A stretch of 64,000 bases of DNA from Agarophyton chilense. Lineage: Eukaryota > Rhodophyta > Florideophyceae > Gracilariales > Gracilariaceae. This document shows positions 20,082-28,941 of this stretch, one piece after another. Location: assembly GCA_030374765.1 (NCBI GenBank), contig JARGXX010000099.1, positions 2,170,001 through 2,234,000 on the forward strand, written 5' to 3'. Positions within the stretch are counted from its first letter, which is position 1, and each line of letters starts with the position of its first letter. A model generated the notes under the pieces. It was not told the DNA's origin. It made no database searches and worked only from the letters and a program-made list of their open reading frames with translations. The position numbers were made by a program, and so were the translations under genes.

Positions 20082-21311
20082 ATGAGTGTTTTCTTCGCTA
20101 CAGCGCCAAACTCTGCCACGCCGCCGCCCCGTCGCACCCGCTCCCCCTCCTTCATCGCCCCTGCCCTCTGCCTCCCGCTTCCCGCCGCATTCTGTCCGTC
20201 CCTGTCATCGCCCCTACGCCTGCCACTCCAGCACCGCTTCCGCCCAGCCCGCCATCTCTCAAACCCTCATTGCCAGCCTCCATCGCCTCTCAATCCTTCA
20301 AAATCTCGCCCTGTTACGGCCTCGATTTCCCGGCAGCCAACAACGCTGCCCGTCACCTTCTTCAACACAACATTCCATGTACCTGGTCGTCTCATCCTGC
20401 TCTGCGTTCCTGCCCTCTGGGCCTCGTACGGCGTCTGTATCAAATGCCTTTATACACTGCCTTGGGCTCTTTCGCCTCCCCTCTTCAACGTGCTTCGCTT
20501 AGCCGTCGGTTCGCTGGCCGGCCTCCCCGCGCTACTCGCCCACTTTCGCGCTGCAAGAAACCAAAAATCCTCCTTCATACGCCCTGCACTTTTGGCCGGT
20601 TTTGAATTAGGAGCCTGGACCATCACCACAAACGTGCTGCAGATGACTGCTTTGCGACATACAACCGCGTCCCGAGGCGCCTTTCTCAATCAAATGTCTA
20701 CCATCATCGTCCCGATTGCCGCCTACCTGTTTGGAATGGAGAAACGTCTCAATCCAAGCGTCATTTTTGCCAGCATTGTGTCCATTTTCGGCGTGGCTTT
20801 GCTCACATTGGATAATGTATCAGTTTCATTTTCAGTTTTGGGAGATGGTATCATGCTGTTCACCGCCTTGCTCTCCACCATGTTCATCCTACGTACCAAA
20901 GTGCATACCAAAATCGCCGAGAAGGGGCCACTGGTGCCTGCAAAGGTTCTAGGCCAGACTACGTTTGCAGCTGTTTATTTTGTCGTTTCCTCCTTGTTTG
21001 CGCCTTGTGCGTCCAAAAACGTTGCCAACATGTTCATAGGTGCCACTCCGATGCTGCTCATGGCCAATGTGGCAATGGTGCTCTGGGGTGGTATATTCAT
21101 TTCTTGGATGAGCACTGTGTTACAAGTGAAGGGACAGAAATTGGTTCCTGCTAGTGAAACCGTCATTATATTCACTAGCATGCCGTTGTGGGCGTCTATT
21201 TGGGCGTGGCCTCTTGGCGAGCGTTTCGGTCCGCGTGGAATTATTGGCGCCAGTTTGATTTTGGGCGCCACTGCCATCGCCGGTACCTCCGGGAAGAAGA
21301 AAGATGCATAA
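20082..21311 (+). CDS. EamA/DMT-family transporter, probably plastid-targeted
   Basis: 409 residues. I chose ATG 20082 because of its strong context (CACCACCGCCATGAGT); the frame is open further upstream, but that part reads as simple-repeat UTR. Residues 1-95 are rich in Ser, Pro, Arg and Thr with few acidic residues, like a plastid transit peptide. From about residue 105 to 400 there are roughly ten hydrophobic segments in two halves, the EamA repeat architecture. They include GFELGAWTITTNVLQMTALRH-type and ETVIIFTSMPLWASIWAW helices; the latter matches the conserved penultimate helices of plant and algal EamA proteins. The substrate cannot be told from sequence; relatives export metabolites or amino acids. 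Ends in a lysine tail (GKKKDA). Tandem with EF-G 609 bp downstream, each with its own upstream region. Confidence 0.8.
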   Translation: MSVFFATAPNSATPPPRRTRSPSFIAPALCLPLPAAFCPSLSSPLRLPLQHRFRPARHLSNPHCQPPSPLNPSKSRPVTASISRQPTTLPVTFFNTTFHVPGRLILLCVPALWASYGVCIKCLYTLPWALSPPLFNVLRLAVGSLAGLPALLAHFRAARNQKSSFIRPALLAGFELGAWTITTNVLQMTALRHTTASRGAFLNQMSTIIVPIAAYLFGMEKRLNPSVIFASIVSIFGVALLTLDNVSVSFSVLGDGIMLFTALLSTMFILRTKVHTKIAEKGPLVPAKVLGQTTFAAVYFVVSSLFAPCASKNVANMFIGATPMLLMANVAMVLWGGIFISWMSTVLQVKGQKLVPASETVIIFTSMPLWASIWAWPLGERFGPRGIIGASLILGATAIAGTSGKKKDA

Positions 21312-21920
21312 TATGTGAGCTCTGGTTTGAAGGAGCATTTTGCATACTGGTAGAATTTGAAGCCACGCAATTTACCCTATGTATTATTTTTGAGGTGGGT
21401 CGGAGGCGTGGAGTCGTGGAATCATGGGGTGTGATTCTCCCGGTTTGGAGACATTCTTCATTTCTTATAGAACGCTCCACATAATTTCAACATAGTTATT
21501 AGATATTCTCGAGTAGGCACGAAGAAACTAAACGAGCATCGCATTTGGCGCTTGGTTGTATCTGCTGCCTTCTCTCGAGGATCTCAAGCTGCGAATGGCA
21601 GAACGAATGGAGCACCATCAATCCGCCGCCCTGCGACCAATCACGTGCCGCAATTGTTCGAATATTGTCCCATTCGCTCTGCTTCGAGCGCGCTGCCGAG
21701 TCGCGTAAATAAAAGGACAAATTGACCGCAGACGCCAAAGGCGCCTTTTGTGCGGCCCACATCACACGCCGCCTCGCGAACATCCGTAGATCTCGCATGT
21801 GCGCACGTCCGTCGTCTTGAGCTCAGTCACCAGTCCGCGCGTCACCGTCGTCGTAGTTGCGTCGTTCCTTTTCGCCTTCGCTTTCGCGCAGCTGCTCGAC
21901 TTCGGCCTTTATTTCTTTTC
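21312..21920. other. Intergenic region with EF-G promoter
   Basis: No coding region. Contains the transporter 3' UTR, then promoter-like motifs at 21637-21716 and the EF-G 5' UTR. Confidence 0.5.
21637..21716 (+). promoter_or_regulatory. Candidate EF-G promoter: CCAAT, G-box, TATA-like
   Basis: CCAAT (21637-21641) directly abuts CACGTG (21642-21647). TAAATAAAAGG (21706-21716) follows about 60 bp later, 205 bp before the EF-G ATG. The order and spacing suit a light- or growth-responsive polymerase II promoter; motif matching only. Confidence 0.4.
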
Positions 21921-24212
21921 ATGGCGCCCGCTTTCTGCTTGTCTGCCTGCACGGGCAGTGTGTCGCAAACTCGTTCACTTCCTCATGTTTCTTCCCGTGC
22001 GTTTTCCGGTGCGCGCATTGGCGCTTCCACCATGCGCGGAAGAGCTGTTTTTCATGTTTCCCATAGTGCGCCGCGTTCTGTGCGAGTGACCCGTATGGCG
22101 CGCGAGACTCCTCTGGAAAGACAGAGAAATGTGGGGATTATGGCTCACATTGACGCGGGAAAGACCACAACCACTGAGCGAATTCTTTATTACACTGGAA
22201 AGAGTTACAAGATTGGTGAGGTTCATGACGGCGCCGCTACTATGGATTGGATGGAACAGGAGCAGGAAAGAGGGATTACTATCACCAGTGCTGCCACCAC
22301 CACATTTTGGGATGATCACCGTATCAATATCATTGATACCCCTGGTCACGTTGACTTCTCTATTGAGGTCGAGCGTTCGTTGCGAGTTCTCGACGGTGCT
22401 ATTGCAGTTTTTGACTCCGTGTCAGGCGTCGAGCCTCAAACAGAGACGGTGTGGCGTCAAGCGAACCGGTACGGAGTGCCTCGTATGTGTTTCTGCAACA
22501 AAATGGATCGTGTTGGAGCCGACTTTTTCATGACTGTTAAGATGATTGTTGAAAATCTTGACGCCACGCCAGCCGTGTTGCAGCTGCCAATTGGGGCGGA
22601 GTCTGACTTTGAGGGTGTAGTCGATCTTGTCGAAATGCGCGCCATTATCTGGGAGGAAGAAAGTCTGGGTGCCAAGTTCAGATACGACGAAATCCCGGCT
22701 GACCTTGTCGACCTGGCCAATGAGTATCGCGAGAAGCTTGTTGAGCTTGCCGTGGAGATGGATGATGATGTGCTGAACGCCTACTTGGAAGGGGAGGAAA
22801 TTTCTACAGAAACTCTCAAGAGTTGCATTCGCAAGGGTACCATTGGAAGTGTATTCGTGCCAGTGCTCTGTGGTACGGCTTTCAAGAATAAGGGTGTTCA
22901 GCCGTTGTTGGACGCTGTTGTGGACTACATGCCCTCGCCGCTTGATGTGGAAGCTATCAAGGGTATAGACGCGGATACTGGTGAAGAAATTGTGCGAAAG
23001 TCTTCCGACGATGAGCCGTTCTCTGCCCTTGCTTTCAAGATTGCCACTGATCCCTATGTCGGAAGCCTGACCTTTACCAGGATCTACTCTGGTGTTGTGA
23101 AACAGGGTGACACTTTGATTAATACGATGAAGGGCAGAAAAGAACGAGTGGGTCGCATGCTTCTGATGCACGCCAATGACCGTGAGGACGTGAAGGAGGC
23201 GCGTGCTGGAGATATTGTGGCTCTTGTGGGTCTAAAGGATACAACAACTGGCGAAACACTGTGCACGGCTGAGAGCCAGGTGATTCTGGAAAAGATGGAC
23301 TTCCCTGAGCCTGTGATCAAGGTTGCCGTGGAGCCGAAGACAAAGGCAGATACTGAAAAAATGGGCGAGGCTCTTGCAAAACTGGCTCAAGAAGATCCGA
23401 GCTTCAGGTTCTCTCGGGATGAGGAGAGCAACCAGACGGTGATTGAGGGTATGGGTGAACTTCATCTTGAGATTATTGTGGATCGGATGAAGAGAGAGTT
23501 CAAGGTGGAGTGCACGGTGGGCGCACCTACTGTGAGCTATCGTGAAGCAATTACGCGCAAGGGCTCGATCGACTACACGCATAAGAAGCAGTCTGGTGGA
23601 AGTGGACAGTTTGCGCGAGTATCGCTACAGTTTGAGCCGATCGAAGATACGGGAGAGAATGAGGGTGACAAGACAGAGTTTGAATTCGTGTCGGAGATCA
23701 AGGGTGGTTCGATCCCGAAGGAATACATCCCTGGTGTGCGTAAGGGTGTGGAAACGGAGCTGAGCAATGGAATCATAGCCGGGTTCCCAATGCTTAACTT
23801 GCGCGCGCGATTGGTGGACGGAGCGTACCATGATGTAGATTCTTCGGTGCTAGCGTTCGAGATTGCAGCGCGTGCGGCGTTCCGAGAGGGCGTGAGGAAG
23901 TGCGGGCCGAGGCTGATGGAGCCGATCATGCGGGTGGAGGTGACGACGCCAGATGAATCTCTGGGGGATGTGATCGGAGATCTGAACTCGCGACGTGGTG
24001 CGATCCAGGGGCTGGGCGAGCGTGGAAAGGCGAAGACAGTTGTGGCGAACGTGCCGCTGAGCGAGCTGTTCTCGTACGTGAGCAATTTGCGGTCGATGAC
24101 GAAGGGACGGGCGAGCTACAACATGTACCTGCACGGGTACGAGCTGGTGCCGCCGAATATTGAGCAGGAGGTGGCGGCGCAGTACGGCAAGGGCGCGGCT
24201 GTGGGCAAGTAG
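21921..24212 (+). CDS. fusA: Chloroplast translation elongation factor G
   Basis: 763 residues from ATG 21921. Residues 1-60 form an Arg/Ser-rich presequence starting MAPAFCLS, with the early Phe usual in red algal transit peptides. The remaining 700 residues are the normal EF-G length. GTPase motifs: AHIDAGKT (75-82), RGITI (118-122), DTPGH (139-143) and NKMD (193-196). The segment [20 protein letters not shown] matches plant chloroplast EF-G (SCO1 type). Domains II-V follow, with [14 protein letters not shown] and the C-terminal [11 protein letters not shown]. It catalyses GTP-driven ribosome translocation in the plastid. A mitochondrial location cannot be fully excluded, but the plant plastid orthologue is the closest match I recognise. 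No introns are apparent. Confidence 0.93.
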   Translation: MAPAFCLSACTGSVSQTRSLPHVSSRAFSGARIGASTMRGRAVFHVSHSAPRSVRVTRMARETPLERQRNVGIMAHIDAGKTTTTERILYYTGKSYKIGEVHDGAATMDWMEQEQERGITITSAATTTFWDDHRINIIDTPGHVDFSIEVERSLRVLDGAIAVFDSVSGVEPQTETVWRQANRYGVPRMCFCNKMDRVGADFFMTVKMIVENLDATPAVLQLPIGAESDFEGVVDLVEMRAIIWEEESLGAKFRYDEIPADLVDLANEYREKLVELAVEMDDDVLNAYLEGEEISTETLKSCIRKGTIGSVFVPVLCGTAFKNKGVQPLLDAVVDYMPSPLDVEAIKGIDADTGEEIVRKSSDDEPFSALAFKIATDPYVGSLTFTRIYSGVVKQGDTLINTMKGRKERVGRMLLMHANDREDVKEARAGDIVALVGLKDTTTGETLCTAESQVILEKMDFPEPVIKVAVEPKTKADTEKMGEALAKLAQEDPSFRFSRDEESNQTVIEGMGELHLEIIVDRMKREFKVECTVGAPTVSYREAITRKGSIDYTHKKQSGGSGQFARVSLQFEPIEDTGENEGDKTEFEFVSEIKGGSIPKEYIPGVRKGVETELSNGIIAGFPMLNLRARLVDGAYHDVDSSVLAFEIAARAAFREGVRKCGPRLMEPIMRVEVTTPDESLGDVIGDLNSRRGAIQGLGERGKAKTVVANVPLSELFSYVSNLRSMTKGRASYNMYLHGYELVPPNIEQEVAAQYGKGAAVGK

Positions 24213-24237
24213 GAGAAGAGCTGTTAATGATCATTTG

Positions 24238-24319
24238 CGTAGAGGGGCGTAGATGGACGTAGATGGACGTAGATGGGGCGTAGATGGGGCGTAGATGGGC
24301 GTAGATGGCAGTAGATGGC
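24238..24319 (+). repeat. CGTAGATGG minisatellite
   Basis: Seven to eight imperfect copies of a 10-11-bp unit (CGTAGATGGRN), just after the EF-G stop. It lies in the 3' UTR or spacer; no function evident. Confidence 0.8.
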
Positions 24320-24730
24320 AAAGGACTAAAGAAGACCACGCGCGGCAGGCGGGAGATTAAAGCCTTGTTTGTGGCTGTGCAGCGGCGCGTATGGGCAGCC
24401 ACACGTGACGCTGCACTCACACGCGCCAAGCTGCAAACGTCCGCAGTGGGGCGCCGCCGAGCCACGCTGACCGCACACGCGTGCGCACCACCACCGCGCG
24501 CCGTGCTGCCTTGCGCTCCACCTTGCGCTCCACCTCGCGCTGTGCCCCGCGCTCCGCCGCCTGCGCTGCTGCGCTGCTGCGCAATCTCCGCCGCTTTGCT
24601 TATTTGCTTGCGCTCCGTTGCTGCCTCGCACACGACCTAAGGCTGTGCACCTGCGTGCGGCCGTTGCGTCTTTACCTCGGCACTTCTCTTCCCTTGGGAG
24701 CCTTTTCACGTCAGTTCCCTCTTGTCTTTT

Positions 24731-24800
24731 CCCACTCCCACTCCCCCTCCCCCTCCCCCTCCCCCTCTCCCACTCCCTCCCCCTTCCCCTCCCTTCTCCC
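24731..24800 (+). repeat. CCCCCT/CCCACT pyrimidine tract
   Basis: About 70 bp made only of C, T and a few A, with repeated CTCCCC units, ending about 50 bp before ATG 24853. Probably 5' UTR or core promoter of the dehydrogenase gene. Confidence 0.7.
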
Positions 24801-24852
24801 GCCGCCGTCGCCACTTCTTCCCTTTTGTGTGTCTCGCTTTCTTGTCTTTACC

Positions 24853-26541
24853 ATGCTGCGAGTCTCCGCGCGTTCCCTGCTTAGGGTGGCCGCCTCAGCG
24901 TCTCCGCCGCCCTACTCCGCCGCCGCCGCCGCCGCCGCCGCAGTGCGCGGCTGCGCGGGCGTTTCGCGCGGCGCTGCGCGCGTGAAAGCCGACAACTCTG
25001 CTCGTGGTGGATGGGGCTCACGGACCGCGCTTGCGGTGGGTGTTGGCGCCGCCTTGAGCGCCGTCGCCCTCTCGACGAATAATACCGCCCATGCGTCCGC
25101 GTCCGCGCTCGTTATGGAGCAGCGCGACGAGCGCGCCGCCTTCAAGCCCCACCTGGACGTGCAGTATCCTGGCGTGTACCGCGAGCTTGTGCGCGTTTTG
25201 GGCGAGGAGCGCGTCTCGCTGGACGAGGATGAGTTGGAGGGGCGCGGAAAGGAGGCTTCCGGCTATGCCACTCCGTCCAACCCACAGGTTGTTGTGTACC
25301 CGGAGTCTACCGACGATGTGTCTTCTATTATGAAGATTGCTAACTCGTTCAAGATCCCCGTTGTGCCGTATGCCGCTGGCACCAGCCTGGAGGGACATAC
25401 CGTCGCGGTCAGGGGCGGTATTTGTATTGACTTCCAGAAAATGAACAAGGTGCTCAAGGTTAACGTTGAAGACATGGATTGTGTTGTGCAGCCTGGTGTG
25501 CAGTGGATGGAGTTGAACGATTATTGTCGCCCTTATAACATGTTTCTCGGCGTTGACCCCGCTCCGGGTGCGTGTATTGGCGGCATGTGCGGCACATGTT
25601 GCTCCGGAACAAACGCGGTGAGATATGGCACAATGAAGGACCAGGTGTTGAATCTAACCGTTGTGCTTGCTGACGGCAAGGTGGTGAAGACCGGCCAGCG
25701 TGCCAGAAAGTCTTCGGCTGGCTACGACTTGGCGCGTATCTTTGTGGGCTCGGAAGGCACCCTTGGCATTGTCACGGAAGCCACGTTGCGGCTCCGAAAC
25801 GTACCGGAGCACATGTGCATGGCGCGAGTGACGTTCCCATCCGTGCATGCTGCGTGCTCTTCTGTGATTGAGATTCTGCAGAAGGGTATCCAGATGGGCG
25901 CCATTGAGATTATGGACGAGGAAATGGTGAGAGCGGTGAATAAGTACTCTGGTTTAGAGCTTCCGCTGAAGCCTACCATTCTGTTCAAGTTCACCGGCAC
26001 TGCAAGTCATGTGAAGGAGGATATTCGAGTTGTGAAGGAGATTACCAGCAAGCACACCAAGGAGGGGTACCGCTTCTGTCAGACAAAAGAGGAGAGTGAT
26101 GTGTTGTGGGGTGCCCGCAAGCATGCGTTCTGGGCGGCGCAGACGTACATAGATAACAAGGAAATCATGGCAACTGATGTGGCGGTGCCGATTTCCAAGC
26201 TAGCTGATTGTATCATGGCAACGAAGAAGGAGCTTGACGAAAGCTTCTTGTTCGCGCCAATTGTGGGACATGTGGGCGATGGCAACTTCCATACGGTTAT
26301 TGCATTTGACCCAAGCAATGAAAAGGAAAACCATGAAGCGCATCGACTGAACAACTTGATGGTGAACCGAGCGATTCGAATGGATGGCACTTGCACGGGT
26401 GAACATGGAGTGGGGATTGGAAAGAAGGAATATTTGATTCCTGAACTAGGGGAGGGCTCTGTCAAGTTGATGCAGACTGTGAAGAAGGCGCTGGATCCGG
26501 ACAATCTTTTGAACCCAGGAAAGATCATTGATATAGAGTAA
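24853..26541 (+). CDS. FAD-linked D-lactate / glycolate dehydrogenase, mitochondrial
   Basis: 562 residues from ATG 24853 (TTTACCATGCTG). Residues 1-80 look like a mitochondrial presequence: Arg/Ala/Ser-rich, starting MLRVSARSLLRVAA, with a poly-Ala run (23-30) and a hydrophobic segment (58-73). This is as in inner-membrane or intermembrane-space DLD enzymes. FAD-binding PCMH domain from about 143 (NPQVVVYPES; PYAAGTSLEGH 172-182). FAD-oxidase C-terminal domain with GHVGDGNFH (472-480), CTGEHGVG (513-520) and LDPDNLLNPGKI near the end. It oxidises a D-2-hydroxyacid to the 2-oxoacid, passing electrons to the respiratory chain. Related plant and algal enzymes act on D-lactate or on glycolate, and sequence alone does not decide. 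Its convergent neighbour handles glyoxylate, which makes glycolate worth testing. Confidence 0.9.
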   Translation: MLRVSARSLLRVAASASPPPYSAAAAAAAAVRGCAGVSRGAARVKADNSARGGWGSRTALAVGVGAALSAVALSTNNTAHASASALVMEQRDERAAFKPHLDVQYPGVYRELVRVLGEERVSLDEDELEGRGKEASGYATPSNPQVVVYPESTDDVSSIMKIANSFKIPVVPYAAGTSLEGHTVAVRGGICIDFQKMNKVLKVNVEDMDCVVQPGVQWMELNDYCRPYNMFLGVDPAPGACIGGMCGTCCSGTNAVRYGTMKDQVLNLTVVLADGKVVKTGQRARKSSAGYDLARIFVGSEGTLGIVTEATLRLRNVPEHMCMARVTFPSVHAACSSVIEILQKGIQMGAIEIMDEEMVRAVNKYSGLELPLKPTILFKFTGTASHVKEDIRVVKEITSKHTKEGYRFCQTKEESDVLWGARKHAFWAAQTYIDNKEIMATDVAVPISKLADCIMATKKELDESFLFAPIVGHVGDGNFHTVIAFDPSNEKENHEAHRLNNLMVNRAIRMDGTCTGEHGVGIGKKEYLIPELGEGSVKLMQTVKKALDPDNLLNPGKIIDIE

Positions 26542-27121
26542 GATGACTGGGATGCTCAGCGGGGGATGAAACGCTTTGTAGTGTGGTAATAATCGGAGGT
26601 TAGAGGCAATAAACATCAAGTGGCAAATGTGCGTATCTGTGCTACAGTTGGCCAATGATGCATTGAATGCATTTTTATTCAAGCTGCCAAAAGCATCGGG
26701 TGGTTGTTGAAACGGCTACACTGCAACTTGTGGTCGTGCGCACGGCGCGGGAGTGCGTTCGATGAAGCATCGCTGGCGAAATTCAGAGGCGGCGCCAGCG
26801 TGGGCGGCGCGGGCATGTTATAGGGGCTGTGTCATTCGCATGTGTGCCAGGCTTGCAGAGTGACAGCCACACGTTCAACCATGAGATGTGCGCCATGCAC
26901 GTGACGCTGCACGTGGCGCGCCGCCGCACATATGTCGGCGACCAAGTGTGGTTGGGGCACAAGTCAGCATTTACAAGAAACAGCGCTGGTGGCGAGCCGC
27001 AGCGTGTATGATAATACACGCGCTCTACTCGGCACAAGGAACGCTATTATCTCCGTCGCGCACAACATCAGTCCACGACATTACTCATCGACGTGTTCCA
27101 CGACCAAGTGTAGTGTACCTC
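26542..27121. other. Shared 3' region of two convergent genes
   Basis: 580 bp between the dehydrogenase and aminotransferase stop codons. It holds both 3' UTRs; no other gene supported. Confidence 0.5.
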
Positions 27122-28327
27122 TCAGGCGCCAAAGCCTTGCAACTTGAGCGCGTCCTTGAAGCACGCCAGCAAAACGGCCACGTTGTCCATGCGTGAGTTG
27201 AAGCCCATCAGTCCCACTCTCCACACCTTGCCAGCCAGCTCACCCAGGCCGTTTCCGATCTCGATCTGGTACTTGTCCAGGAAGTGCTTTGTGACTGCCT
27301 TTGGGTCTACGCCGTCCGGCACCTTAACCGTGGTGAGTGACGGCAACCGGTGCTCCTTGGCAACAAGACATTCTAGTCCTATTTCCTCGAGCCCAGCCCA
27401 GAAGGCCTCGGACACCTCGCGGTGGCGCGCCCAACGCTTTTCCAAACCCTCCTCCGCTACAATTGTCAGCGCCTCACGGATGGCGTAGCACATTGAGATG
27501 GGCGCCGTGTGGTGATACGAGCGAGTGGCACCCTTGCCGCCCACAAGATAACTGGCAACCATCTTCATGTCCAAGTACCAGTTCTTGACCTTGTCTTCCC
27601 GCGCCATGAGTTTGTCCATTGCGCGCTTGGAGAAGGACAAAGGCGCCACACCCGGGGGGCAGCTAAGGCATTTTTGAGTACCGGCGTACGCGGCATCCAC
27701 ACCCCACTTGTCCAGGTGACACGGAACGCCAGAGATGGATGTGACGCAATCAGCCACAAGAAGTGCACCGTTGTCATGGCACAGGTCGCCAACACCTTCC
27801 AGAGGCTGGGCGGCGCCGGTGGAGGTTTCGGCGTGCACCAGTGCGACGATGGCGGGCTTGTGCTCTTCAATAGCAGCCTTGATCTCGTCGAAGGAGAAGA
27901 CAGTTCCCCACGGGCGCGAAATCTTGACCACTTCGGCGCCGTAGCGAGAAGCCATGTCTGCCAAACGCAGGCCGAAGTAGCCGTTGCAGCCGATGAGCAC
28001 CTTGTCGCCGGTGGTGACGAGGTTGGCCATGCAGGCCTCCATGGCGGCCGATCCGGTGCCGGAGACGGGGATGGTGAACTCGTTGTTGGTCTGCCAGGCG
28101 TAGCGGAGCAGCGTCTTGATGTCCTCCATCATGGAGATGAAGGCGGGATCGAGATGGCCGATTTCCGGGAGCGCCATGGCGGCGTGCACGCGAGGGTCAG
28201 CGTTGCCGGGACCCGGGCCACAGAGCAGGCGGTGCGGGGGGTTGAGGTGGCCGACGTTGGGCGGCGTGGCAATGGCCGAGCATTCGTAGTCGACAAGCGG
28301 ACCGGTAAGGCCTTCTGTGGAACCCAT
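27122..28327 (-). CDS. Alanine(serine)-glyoxylate aminotransferase, class V PLP
   Basis: 401 residues. ATG 28327 chosen: context GCGCCATGGG is strong, and the open frame extending to 28399 has no upstream ATG. Class V aminotransferase features: GPGPGN (37-42) near the N-terminus, SGTGSAAMEA (about 89-98), HAETSTG (165-171), ADCVTS (192-197, the Asp that contacts the PLP ring), and the Schiff-base Lys219 in GTQKCLSCPPG. It transfers an amino group from alanine or serine to glyoxylate, giving glycine, a peroxisomal or mitochondrial photorespiratory step. The C-terminus is GFGA, so there is no SKL-type peroxisomal signal. No obvious long presequence either, leaving location open. Tail-to-tail with the dehydrogenase. 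Confidence 0.9.
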   Translation of the reverse strand: MGSTEGLTGPLVDYECSAIATPPNVGHLNPPHRLLCGPGPGNADPRVHAAMALPEIGHLDPAFISMMEDIKTLLRYAWQTNNEFTIPVSGTGSAAMEACMANLVTTGDKVLIGCNGYFGLRLADMASRYGAEVVKISRPWGTVFSFDEIKAAIEEHKPAIVALVHAETSTGAAQPLEGVGDLCHDNGALLVADCVTSISGVPCHLDKWGVDAAYAGTQKCLSCPPGVAPLSFSKRAMDKLMAREDKVKNWYLDMKMVASYLVGGKGATRSYHHTAPISMCYAIREALTIVAEEGLEKRWARHREVSEAFWAGLEEIGLECLVAKEHRLPSLTTVKVPDGVDPKAVTKHFLDKYQIEIGNGLGELAGKVWRVGLMGFNSRMDNVAVLLACFKDALKLQGFGA

Positions 28328-28941
28328 GGCGCAGACGAGGTAGACGGTGTGCAAGCCGGCAACAAAAGAAGGAGGGGATGAGGGAAAGAGAACGGCCAAA
28401 CAGGTGGAACTGGCGCAGTGTGGAAGACCGAAGATAGGCGCCAGCGGCAGTGGCGGTGTTTAAGTAGCGCAGATTGACGCGCGCTCGCGAGCACACGCGC
28501 ACCACACAGGCGTGTGTGCCGTCTGCGCTGCCTGCGCCGCCTGCGCCGCCTGCGCGCCACACGTTCCGACGCACCTGCGCCGCGCGTGCTTTGCGCACCG
28601 TTGAGCTTCGCTTGGCCCTCGTGTAAGGGTTAAGTCTTTGTTGTGCGCTTTCATTCGTCTTGCGCGCTCATTGGCGCGCGTGGCGCGCGAGACACGCCCA
28701 CGCGTGACGCGCGCGTCGCCGCCTCTGCCCCGACCGTTTCTATCCGCAGCGCTGCTTGCCCCTTCGTCTCCCTTCCGACAGCGCCGAATGTACCAAACGG
28801 TAGAGCCTTGCTTTTCGCTTGTACCCGCTTGCGCTTGGGGGCTTGCGCTTGGGGGCTTGCGCTTGGGGACTTGCGCTTGGGGACTTGCGCTTGGAGACTT
28901 GCGCTTGGGGACTTGCGCTTGGAGACTAAAGCCTCGTCGCC
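28328..28941. other. Bidirectional promoter region, GC-rich with tandem repeats
   Basis: 614 bp between two divergent starts. It contains a 9-bp (CTGCGCCGC)-type run at about 28527-28557, a CCAAT motif on the minus strand near 28670, dense GCGCGC stretches, and a 14-bp tandem repeat (28828-28925). Open frames here are products of the repeats. Confidence 0.5.
28828..28925 (+). repeat. 14-bp x 7 tandem repeat upstream of an orphan gene
   Basis: Seven head-to-tail copies of CTTGCGCTTGGGGN, with a G/A variable end (units at 28828, 28842, 28856, 28870, 28884, 28898 and 28912). It ends 16 bp before ATG 28942. Unit length is not a multiple of three. Five units carry four or more consecutive G on this strand, so structure in the 5' UTR or promoter is possible. 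Confidence 0.9.

Larger units (their letters stand above)
24213..24852. other. Intergenic region, repeats and GC-rich 5' UTR
   Basis: Holds a short tandem repeat (24238-24319), a GC-rich stretch and a long pyrimidine tract just upstream of the dehydrogenase ATG. The open frame running into this region is low-complexity and not likely coding. Confidence 0.5.

Noticed and set aside
19859-20605. 248-codon plus-strand frame overlapping the transporter start
   Set aside because: Pro/Ser/His-rich shadow of the simple-repeat UTR and transit peptide in another frame; the transporter frame continues into clear EamA helices.
23926-24633. 235-codon minus-strand frame over the end of EF-G and the minisatellite
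   Set aside because: Low-complexity translation of repeats and of the opposite strand of EF-G.
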